Positions 7,224 to 13,117 of a stretch of DNA of 15,172 bases are shown here, in pieces. The stretch comes from DAOTTW01 sp034437615 (lineage in GTDB: Bacteria; Chloroflexota; Anaerolineae; Aggregatilineales; Phototrophicaceae): NCBI GenBank assembly GCA_034437615.1, contig DAOTTW010000405.1, positions 1 through 15,172 on the forward strand, written 5' to 3'. How positions within the stretch are numbered: the first letter of the stretch is position 1; every line of letters starts with the position of its first letter. The position numbers and the translations under genes were made by a program. The notes under the pieces are model-generated. The model had not been told where the DNA came from, searched no databases, and was given only the letters and a program-made list of their open reading frames with translations.

Positions 7224-7440
7224 GGTGTCTCGTCTCCGCATTTTGACTGTTCAATCGTTGCGCTTTACGCAGAAAACAAACTATCTCTAGGCGTACAAAC
7301 GGGCATTCTTCGGTTAAGAACGCCCGTATCGCTATCTATCCTGGGTAACGAGACACCACGCGGCGGCGCGGCTCTTTCGTTACATCGCTTCAGTTCAGTT
7401 ACAAATTGCCTCGGGTTAAGCGTGATGAGGATTTGAACTG
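7224..7440 (-). promoter_or_regulatory. Structured 5' leader of the rpsL operon
   Basis: This fills most of the 303-base gap between the FHA gene and rpsL. Three hairpins are visible on the minus-strand RNA. A (7440-7396): a 10-bp stem with one bulge plus an inner CCTC/GAGG. B (7383-7345): GTAACGA with TCGTTAC. C (7327-7299): a 12-bp stem with one G-U pair and a 5-base loop; the plus strand would have an A-C mismatch there. In addition, GGTGTCTCGT (7357-7348) is perfectly complementary to ACGAGACACC (7233-7224), one base before the rpsL ATG. This pairing uses bases that hairpin B also needs, so the two are mutually exclusive. No U-tract follows hairpin C. I do not recognise a known riboswitch class. 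Confidence 0.6.
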
Positions 7441-7466
7441 TTGTTTAACAATACTTAGCGTGACCA

Positions 7467-7494
7467 ATTATATGTACAGGGCAGGGGTTGTCAA
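7467..7494 (-). promoter_or_regulatory. Consensus sigma-70-type promoter of the str operon
   Basis: On the minus strand TTGACA (7494-7489) and TATAAT (7472-7467) are separated by 16 bp, so both hexamers match the housekeeping consensus at every base. Transcription would start near 7460, giving a leader of about 238 nt before rpsL. The promoter sits 32 bp past the stop codon of the FHA gene, and I see no terminator between them. Confidence 0.85.
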
Positions 7495-7525
7495 GCCTGC
7501 TGGCGTTTGGTTTAGGCAAAATACC

Positions 7526-8404
7526 TCAAGATTTGCTCACGATCCCCATTATTTTGCCCAATTTATCCAGTAATTCATCTAATGCTAATGGTTTGCTCAG
7601 GAAGTAATCCACGCCCTGCTCAATGGCCTGTAGCTTTTTGTAGCCGCCCGTCGAATTGGTCATCGCAATTGTGGGCACGTAATTGCTGCTTTGCTTGCGT
7701 AGATACTTTACGATGTCCAGGCCGTTCATATCCGGCAAATCTAGCTCTATGAGGAAAAGGTCGAGGCTCTGATTATCGATGTAAGTAATCGCGCCGGGTG
7801 CATCTTCTTTGACGACCACATGAAAACCCGCCCGCTCTAACACGTGGCTCAGCAAATGCGTCACATCCTGGTGATTATCTACCACCAGCACTTTATGCCC
7901 TTTTGCCATCTGCGGAATGTTGGCCAAGTTTTCGATGCCAGCCAGCGTATCATCTTTAAGCGAAGGTTGCACGACGAAGTGCACCTGCAATTCCAGCAAT
8001 CCCAGGCGCAGACGGTCCGCATCTCGCAGCCGATAGACCTGCTCTGGCTTCAGCAGATGGCCGTTGATAAAGGTGCCGTTGGCGCTGCGCATATCCTGCA
8101 CAGCCACCCGATTGTTATGTGTGATGATGCGAGCATGACGCCGCGAAACACCCAGGTATTGCGCGTTATGTTCATTCAGGTCAATATCTGGCTTAGCGCT
8201 GCCATCCGTGTCGCCACGACCAATCAAAACCGATTCACCGCCTGGTGACTGAATGATATGCGGCGTGCCGACAACACGAAACTCCAGGACCCAGGGCAAT
8301 AAGCCTGTCTCGTTCAGGGCATCTGTAACACGGAACTTTGCTTGCTCTTCTTTTGCAAGCTGACGTGTTTGTATGGTTGGGTCTTTTTTCTGGTCTCGTG
8401 CCAT
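7526..8404 (-). CDS. FHA domain protein with degenerate receiver domain
   Basis: A 292-residue cytoplasmic signalling protein. An FHA phosphothreonine-binding domain spans about residues 58-138, with IGRG (61-64), GVSRRHARI (85-93) and SANGTFINGH (107-116) as the expected binding loops. A receiver-like domain spans about 171-288. It keeps the fold, with VLVVD (172-176), Thr249 and Lys271 in FLSKP. However, the phospho-acceptor position, four residues before the proline of LDLPDMNG, is Glu220 instead of Asp, and the acidic pocket reads Asp176-Asn177. It is thus probably not phosphorylated and may mimic an active state (inference). The start has only a weak Shine-Dalgarno. It lies directly upstream of and codirectional with the str promoter. 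The partner kinase is not in the window. Confidence 0.88.
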   Translation of the reverse strand: MARDQKKDPTIQTRQLAKEEQAKFRVTDALNETGLLPWVLEFRVVGTPHIIQSPGGESVLIGRGDTDGSAKPDIDLNEHNAQYLGVSRRHARIITHNNRVAVQDMRSANGTFINGHLLKPEQVYRLRDADRLRLGLLELQVHFVVQPSLKDDTLAGIENLANIPQMAKGHKVLVVDNHQDVTHLLSHVLERAGFHVVVKEDAPGAITYIDNQSLDLFLIELDLPDMNGLDIVKYLRKQSSNYVPTIAMTNSTGGYKKLQAIEQGVDYFLSKPLALDELLDKLGKIMGIVSKS

Positions 8405-8448
8405 TTTTTACCGTTAATTTTGCTTATCCGCGAAAAACTCTACAGGGA

Positions 8449-8457
8449 ATTGTAACA
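8449..8457 (-). promoter_or_regulatory. Extended -10 promoter of the FHA gene
   Basis: The minus strand reads TGTTACAAT, an extended -10 (TGn plus TACAAT), about 45 bp before the ATG at 8404. No good -35 is seen, as is usual for this class. Confidence 0.45.
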
Positions 8458-8592
8458 CCAGTGCAAGCCACAATTATGAGAAACTGCGCAGGGGTCATAA
8501 CCTTTTATTGACAACTCGTTAACAACTCAATGACAAATACGCGGTTGGCGTTAACCATGCTAATGAAGAAACAAAAACGAATGCGGGGCTTT

Positions 8593-8601
8593 TGCTACAA
8601 T
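8593..8601 (+). promoter_or_regulatory. Extended -10 promoter of the TrmO-like gene
   Basis: TGCTACAAT on the plus strand lies 43 bp before the ATG at 8645, with no clear -35 at the right distance. It has the same TGnTACAAT form as the divergent FHA promoter, about 140 bp away. Confidence 0.45.
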
Positions 8602-8644
8602 CTAGCACAACTTAGCCATATACAAGGACTTGAGCGAGGCAACC

Positions 8645-9106
8645 ATGCAAGCGATTACCATTCAACCCATTGCGACAATCAAGAACGACATCAGAACCAG
8701 CACGACTGACGCCGATTGGGGTAAGGTCATCAGCGAAATTCACTTCGATGAACAGCTAGCACCGGGCTTACAAGGGCTTTCGGATTGGTCCCATGTGATT
8801 GTGATTTTCTCCATGCACGAAACACGTTTTAAGGCGGATACTGATCTCGTACAGCGCCCACGCGGGCTGGCGGATATGCCAGAAATCGGCATCTTTGCGC
8901 AACGCACACAGCAACGCCCCAATACCATCGGGGTCAGCGCTGTGAAGATCGTCGATGTGCAGGCCAACGTCGTGCGCGTCAAAGGTCTGGATGCCATCAA
9001 CGGTACGCCTGTGCTAGACATCAAGCCCTACGCCCCCATCTACGATAGCGCCAGTGAACCGCTTGTACCGGGCTGGTTCATCCGTCTGATGCAGGGCTAT
9101 TTCTAG
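8645..9106 (+). CDS. TrmO-like tRNA methyltransferase (TsaA/UPF0066 family)
   Basis: A 153-residue protein of the TrmO/TsaA family. E. coli TrmO uses S-adenosylmethionine to N6-methylate threonylcarbamoyl-adenosine at tRNA position 37. The family core is clear: LSDWSHVIVIF (45-55), RPNTIGVSAVKI (91-102) and DAINGTPVLDIKPYAP (116-131). It matches the single core domain. The extra C-terminal domain of the roughly 235-residue E. coli enzyme is absent, as in many short homologues, whose substrates are less certain. I chose the ATG at 8645 because GAGG (8636-8639) precedes it by 5 nt. A TTG at 8630 is in frame, but its nearest AGGA is too close. Confidence 0.85.
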   Translation: MQAITIQPIATIKNDIRTSTTDADWGKVISEIHFDEQLAPGLQGLSDWSHVIVIFSMHETRFKADTDLVQRPRGLADMPEIGIFAQRTQQRPNTIGVSAVKIVDVQANVVRVKGLDAINGTPVLDIKPYAPIYDSASEPLVPGWFIRLMQGYF

Positions 9107-9141
9107 CGGTCAACCGACGCTTTTACGGCGTTCAACAAACG

Positions 9142-9170
9142 TTAACCTGCGCTGTGGTACTTTTTACAAT
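9142..9170 (+). promoter_or_regulatory. Possible promoter of the YitT-like gene
   Basis: TTAACC (9142-9147) and TACAAT (9165-9170) are spaced 17 bp apart, with 4 of 6 and 5 of 6 consensus matches. A start near 9177 would give a leader of about 120 nt. A TATAAA at 9184-9189 is an alternative -10. Confidence 0.35.
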
Positions 9171-9299
9171 CTATGCATTTCGCTATAAAGCCTGTTGATT
9201 TACCATTTGCTCTCTTGCGTGATCGACACGCAGGGAACTTCATCGACGTTTGTTCGCAGCAGATGCGGCTCTCGTAGCACGCAGCAAAGGAAACACACT

Positions 9300-10370
9300 T
9301 TGTCCATTAAGGCCATGCAACACAGGGTCTTACAACAGAATATTGATTGGAAGGGTGCATCAGTCGGCTTTGCATCCAACACGCTAGGCAGTATCTTCGG
9401 GGCGCTTAGCATCTTGCTTTTCATCCTGCCTGCCGGTCAGGTCACTGGGGGCGTTACAGGTATCACGCTCATCCTAAAAGAGCTATTCGGCTTACCTGTC
9501 GGGTTGATGACCATACTCATCAACATTCCGATTATGTACCTGGGCTACAAAATGCTGCCGGGTGGCTGGAAGATGATCGGCGGTACGATTTACAATGTCG
9601 TGCTGTATTCCGTCGCCATTGATATACTAGCGCCCTTCGTTAGCACAACCGAAGTGACCAACGACCCGCTGTTGAGTGCGATCTTCGGTGGCATCCTGAT
9701 GGGCCTTAGTAGCGGGTTTGTCTTCCGCACGGGTGCGACATTTGCGAGCACTTCTGTGATTGCACTAATCATGCAACGGAAAACGGGCCTGGCTATGTCG
9801 AATACGATCCTCTATACCGATGTCTTAATTATCAGCGCGGGTGGGCTGATCTTCGGCTGGGAAATCGTGCTTTATGCCCTGATCTTCCTCTTTGCTATGG
9901 GCATCTCTACCGACTACATCCTGGAAGGGCCGAGTGTGGTGCGCACAGTGACCATCGTCACCACGAAGCCGAACCAAGTCGCGAACGCGATCATGTCACA
10001 GATGGCGCGGGGCGTTACGTATTGGGAAGGCACGGGCATGTACACAGGCAGCCCGCGCTCTATTCTGTTCGTGACCGTATCCCGTGCGCAGATGGGCGAG
10101 ATTAAGCAAATTGTGGTAGATGCGGACGAATATGCATTTCTGGTTATCGGTCAGGGGCATACAGCTTACGGTGGCGGTTTCCGGCCTGTGCGCCCAAGCC
10201 GCGTGCCGAAGTATTACACCCATGAGAGCGAAGCCGACGAACAACAAGCGACACCGACGACAACAGACTGGGCACCGACGCCGGTCTATAGCGGTCCCAT
10301 AGGCGAACAAACAACCGATCCCGGCGACAGGGGGCATATCGCAGCCAGCACAGCACAACCTTTTGAGTAG
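9300..10370 (+). CDS. YitT family membrane protein with C-terminal DUF2179 domain
   Basis: A 356-residue integral membrane protein. About six hydrophobic segments span residues 20-210, beginning with GSIFGALSILLFILPAG and including the family motif GGVTGITLIL. A soluble DUF2179 domain follows at about 215-290, from RTVTIVTTKPNQVANAIM through GVTYWEGTGMYTGSP to FLVIGQGHTAYGGGF. The last 60 residues are a Pro/Thr/Glu-rich tail that looks disordered. In place of the usual GGTD after the FRxG motif this protein has FASTSVIAL. I propose a TTG start at 9300 because AAAGGA (9286-9291) precedes it by 8 nt. The ATG at 9315 has AAGG only 3 nt away, and a longer frame opening at 9195 lacks homologous sequence. 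The transported substrate, if any, is unknown. Confidence 0.85.
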   Translation: MSIKAMQHRVLQQNIDWKGASVGFASNTLGSIFGALSILLFILPAGQVTGGVTGITLILKELFGLPVGLMTILINIPIMYLGYKMLPGGWKMIGGTIYNVVLYSVAIDILAPFVSTTEVTNDPLLSAIFGGILMGLSSGFVFRTGATFASTSVIALIMQRKTGLAMSNTILYTDVLIISAGGLIFGWEIVLYALIFLFAMGISTDYILEGPSVVRTVTIVTTKPNQVANAIMSQMARGVTYWEGTGMYTGSPRSILFVTVSRAQMGEIKQIVVDADEYAFLVIGQGHTAYGGGFRPVRPSRVPKYYTHESEADEQQATPTTTDWAPTPVYSGPIGEQTTDPGDRGHIAASTAQPFE

Positions 10371-10382
10371 TTACGCCGTCTC

Positions 10383-10429
10383 GGACACCCCATTGGGTGT
10401 CCCTACGGTTCACAACGTGGTTGTAGGGA
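10383..10429. repeat. REP-like hairpin element between convergent genes
   Basis: GGACACCC (10383-10390) and GGGTGTCC (10395-10402) form an 8-bp stem with a CATT loop. An overlapping longer pairing, TCCCTAC (10400-10406) with GTAGGGA (10423-10429), encloses ACAAC/GTTGT. There is no U-tract. The 25 bases from the CGGAC at 10382 to CCCTAC at 10406 match the element at 14201-14225 in length and end sequences, suggesting a dispersed repeat. It may also act as a two-way 3' end for the convergent YitT and protease transcripts (inference). Confidence 0.55.
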
Positions 10430-10459
10430 AGCGGCTTGCTGCGAACGCCACGATACTGT

Positions 10460-11767
10460 TTAACAGCGGCGTAGCGCTAACGTGACCAACAGCAGCACCG
10501 GCAACATCAGCAGCATTTCCGGCCCCGGCAGGCCCAACAACCCGTTTGGCCCCTCCGGACGATACAGCGGCGCAGGCACGAAGGTCAGAGCGAACAACAG
10601 CAAAACCGCCTGCGCTATGCGCTTGCGTGCCGGGTTCAGCGGCGTGATGGCATCCAGTGGCAGGGCATACGAGCGCCCGAACAACAGCAACAGCACGATC
10701 AGCAACAACCATGCCACGCTCGCGAACAGGCTGAGCACAAGCAGCAACAGCAAAAACGCCGGATACCAGCGGCGCGCACGCCCCCCAAGCCACGCAAAGA
10801 GCACGTGCCCGCCGTCAAATTGGCCGATGGGCAGCAGATTCAGCGCTGTGACGAAAAGCCCGGTCCAGCCCGCCCACGCCAACTGATTCACCATCACATC
10901 GACGCCAGCAACCGTATCGGGCAGCCATTCACCGAATACAGCCACCTGCGCCAACGCATACACCACCGATTTGCCTTCGACCAGCACATCTGTAATCGGC
11001 GTGACGGGCGATGTCAGCAAGCCTAGAAGCAACACCGGAATAGCGGCCAGCAGCCCAGCAAACGGCCCTGCCGCGCCCACATCCAGCAGCACCTTGCGGT
11101 TTTTCAGGGGTGTACGTAGCGCAATCGCTGCGCCGAAGGTGCCAAACGGACTGACGCCCATGCCAGGGATGAAATACGGCGGTGATGGGGCCACCCCGTA
11201 GCGGCGCATGGTCAGGTAGTGGCCCAGTTCATGCGGCACGAGAATCAGCAGCAGCGAAACAGCGTAAGGCAAGCCGCGCCACAGGTTCAGCAGCAAATTT
11301 TGCTCGATGTCGGCGGCCAGTGCAGGCTCGTCCAACGCGATAATATTCTTGGCGATCAGCGCACCCGTCCACATCATGCTGAGGAGCGTCAGCACGAACA
11401 GCAGCAGCGCTGGCCAGATTTTCGGCGTTAGGGCTTCTGGCAGCCGCCGGCTGATGATGTGCACCACATGCGGCGACTGAATCATGCTGCTCGTATCGCG
11501 CGGATTCTCACGGAACAGCGCAAACAGGTCATAGGGCTGCAAGGCAGCATCCAGCGCATCGTAAGCACGCTCAGCATCCATCAGCAGGCTACCCACGAAC
11601 GACAGGCGCAACCCGCAATCCATGCGATCAACCAGCGTGGCGTCTTCGGCTGTCAGGCTGTCAGCTTTGAGGTGCAGTTGGCTTTCAACCGTCAGGTAAC
11701 GCCCGACGATTGCGGCCAACTGCGCATCGGTTGCTGTATCAAGATCAGATGATGGCTTGGGGGACAC
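10460..11767 (-). CDS. Site-2 protease family (M50) membrane metalloprotease, EGY-like
   Basis: A 435-residue intramembrane zinc metalloprotease. The zinc motif HELGH is at 179-183 inside a hydrophobic segment. The third ligand region is NLLPIGQFDGGHVL (310-323, Asp318), whose PxGxxDGG form resembles the plant/cyanobacterial EGY subgroup rather than RseP. Eight or so hydrophobic segments are visible, at roughly 117-137, 165-185, 230-255, 297-320, 335-363, 385-400 and 415-432. A soluble acidic N-terminal region of about 110 residues precedes them, and no PDZ domain is seen. The start is GTG at 11767, 11 nt after the preceding gene's stop. The Shine-Dalgarno is poor, so coupling to that gene is likely. 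Such enzymes cleave membrane-bound regulators. The substrate here is unknown. Confidence 0.88.
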   Translation of the reverse strand: MSPKPSSDLDTATDAQLAAIVGRYLTVESQLHLKADSLTAEDATLVDRMDCGLRLSFVGSLLMDAERAYDALDAALQPYDLFALFRENPRDTSSMIQSPHVVHIISRRLPEALTPKIWPALLLFVLTLLSMMWTGALIAKNIIALDEPALAADIEQNLLLNLWRGLPYAVSLLLILVPHELGHYLTMRRYGVAPSPPYFIPGMGVSPFGTFGAAIALRTPLKNRKVLLDVGAAGPFAGLLAAIPVLLLGLLTSPVTPITDVLVEGKSVVYALAQVAVFGEWLPDTVAGVDVMVNQLAWAGWTGLFVTALNLLPIGQFDGGHVLFAWLGGRARRWYPAFLLLLLVLSLFASVAWLLLIVLLLLFGRSYALPLDAITPLNPARKRIAQAVLLLFALTFVPAPLYRPEGPNGLLGLPGPEMLLMLPVLLLVTLALRRC

Positions 11768-11778
11768 GGAAGGGTCTA

Positions 11779-12168
11779 CTATTCCAGGCGCATACTGCGC
11801 AAGCGTGCACGTGCATCCATCAGATCGGCGGCAAACAGCAGTTCGCGCCCTGCGATCTTATTGCTGAAGGTCTTCTTGACGGTATTATAGACGCCCCGCA
11901 TCACCTTATTCGCGCCGATGACCACACGCCAGCCTTCATTGCTGCGCGGTTGTGGGTTGGCCAGCAGGCCCTTCGCCGCTTTCATGAAGTCCTTCGGAAT
12001 CTTGCTGCCTTCCAGGTCGATAATTACATCCACCTGATGCTCTACGGCAGCGATCATGCTGTCAATCTCACCGATAGCCGTTTCGAGTTCGTCCCAGGAC
12101 CACTGGCTCTCGAATTCGGCACGAATCGCCGTCTGATCGACATTATCCCAGAGTACGAGAATACCCAT
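11779..12168 (-). CDS. Small conserved protein, possibly STAS/SpoIIAA-like
   Basis: A 129-residue cytoplasmic protein with no signal peptide or membrane segment. It begins MGILVLWDNVDQTAIRAEFE, then WSWDELETAIGEIDSMI (23-39), a hydrophobic strand VDVIIDLEGS (46-55), a helix FMKAAKGLLA, and a second strand WRVVIGANKVM (80-90). The alternating strand-helix order resembles the STAS/SpoIIAA fold seen in regulatory proteins. That is a fold-level guess, since I do not recognise a named family. I chose the ATG at 12168 over an in-frame TTG at 12201, because homologue-like sequence begins here. Its stop is 11 nt from the protease start, so the two probably form an operon. Confidence 0.75.
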   Translation of the reverse strand: MGILVLWDNVDQTAIRAEFESQWSWDELETAIGEIDSMIAAVEHQVDVIIDLEGSKIPKDFMKAAKGLLANPQPRSNEGWRVVIGANKVMRGVYNTVKKTFSNKIAGRELLFAADLMDARARLRSMRLE

Positions 12169-12187
12169 AGTGCTCAATCCATTACTA

Positions 12188-12217
12188 TCTATAGCTAGCA
12201 ATCTGTCTCGTTGTCAT
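12188..12217 (-). promoter_or_regulatory. Possible promoter of the STAS-like/protease pair
   Basis: On the minus strand ATGACA (12217-12212) and TATAGA (12193-12188) lie 18 bp apart, about 20 bp before the ATG at 12168. The matches are partial (5 of 6 and 4 of 6), so this is tentative. Confidence 0.3.
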
Positions 12218-12255
12218 TTTGTTTCATTTTACCCACTTTTGACCATGCGGCTAGC

Positions 12256-13011
12256 TTAACCTGACGAACTCTCAGAGATTGTGAAACTGCTGCTTTGGGG
12301 TTGTTGGCGTCCGTCCACCTCCCAGAGCACCGTCCAGCCCCCAGGGAAGAAAACCGTGTCGGTCTTATCAATGAAAAACCAGACGCATTCGTCATCAAAG
12401 GGGTTTTCGGCGGTGAATTCCAGATACACAAATTCGTCACCCCGGTAAAACCAGCGTGATGCAAAGCGCGTGCCTGCCTCGATGTCATAGCCGCGTGCCA
12501 CTGCGTAAATACGCTCATCGGAGCGCTGAAATTCATCCGTTTGCCCCAGCGCACAATCATCGTCACCCACATCCAACGAAGTTACAAGCTGACGGATGCG
12601 CGGCGATGTCTGATTCGGCGTCGGCGTGGCCTGGGCAGCGGCAGCAGTTGCCGCTACCTGCTGGGATAAACCCGGCGTGATTAAGGTCGGTACGCTGGTC
12701 GGCAAGGCCAGCGCAAAGTCACCCATCATCTCCCGCTGAAAATCCTCCAGATACGCCTGATCGGTGCCCTGTGCCACCAACGTCGCCTTCAGGAATTGGC
12801 TTTGCGTGGCGGCAAAGCTCACGTCCGTCTGCACAAAATCCAGCGTCGTGCGCAGGCGTGCCGCTTGCAGGGTTGTCGTCACACGTAAATCGGCTACCTG
12901 CGTGCCGATCCGTTCATGGTTGGCGACGAGTGTCTGCTGCTGTGGGTTGGTCGTACACGCCCCCAACAGGCAAATTGCGCACAGGCCCAGCCACGTCACG
13001 AAAAATCGCAT
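12256..13011 (-). CDS. Predicted lipoprotein of unknown function
   Basis: A 251-residue secreted protein. Residues 1-18 are a hydrophobic signal sequence ending in the lipobox LGAC, so Cys19 would be lipidated and the protein membrane-anchored outside the cytoplasm. Residues 25-95 are polar and probably helical. An Ala/Pro/Thr linker at about 118-136 leads to a C-terminal domain at 140-245 rich in aromatics and acids, with ARGYDIEAGTRFASRWFYRG and GGWTVLWEVDGRQ. Two cysteines (in DDDCALG and DDECVWF) could form a disulfide. I recognise no named family. The ATG at 13011 is supported by GAGG 9 nt upstream. The in-frame TTG at 13026 would put five polar residues before the signal. It stands alone, with about 100-nt gaps on each side. 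Confidence 0.82.
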   Translation of the reverse strand: MRFFVTWLGLCAICLLGACTTNPQQQTLVANHERIGTQVADLRVTTTLQAARLRTTLDFVQTDVSFAATQSQFLKATLVAQGTDQAYLEDFQREMMGDFALALPTSVPTLITPGLSQQVAATAAAAQATPTPNQTSPRIRQLVTSLDVGDDDCALGQTDEFQRSDERIYAVARGYDIEAGTRFASRWFYRGDEFVYLEFTAENPFDDECVWFFIDKTDTVFFPGGWTVLWEVDGRQQPQSSSFTISESSSG

Positions 13012-13060
13012 TCCGTCAGACCTCAATCAATCGACAAGAACAGCAAAACAAAAATGCTCG

Positions 13061-13090
13061 ACCACGAAGACACAAAGCACACGAAGAAAT
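13061..13090. repeat. Degenerate ACCACGAAG/ACACAAAG repeat
   Basis: Three imperfect copies of an 8-10 base unit follow one another in the spacer between the lipoprotein and the phosphatase-family gene: ACCACGAAG, ACACAAAG and CACACGAAG. From memory, similar intergenic strings recur in environmental genomes. I cannot confirm copy number here. A shorter ACCACAAAGA occurs at 14188-14197. Confidence 0.45.
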
Positions 13091-13117
13091 AAGATCGTCA
13101 TCACAAGTCACCGTGAG

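Noticed and set aside
7299..7327. Hairpin C of the rpsL leader as an intrinsic terminator
   Set aside because: No U-tract follows directly; the nearest T-rich stretch is about 18 nt further on. It is better called a leader hairpin.
7396..7445. CAGTTCAAATCC on the minus strand resembling a tRNA T-arm
   Set aside because: The flanking bases do not form the required 5-bp T stem, and no acceptor or anticodon arms are present. It is better explained as leader hairpin A.
9195..9299. N-terminal extension of the YitT-like protein from a TTG at 9195
   Set aside because: The added 35 residues are Ser/Arg/Cys-rich and unlike the family. AAAGGA with 8-nt spacing supports the TTG at 9300.
10600..10780. 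CAGCAACAGCAG-like microsatellite
   Set aside because: It lies inside the protease gene and encodes leucine-rich membrane segments through CTG/TTG codons, so it is a codon-usage effect.
12193..12253. Two GCTAGC palindromes around the STAS-like gene promoter
   Set aside because: Only two short sites about 55 bp apart, with no further symmetry; chance is a sufficient explanation.
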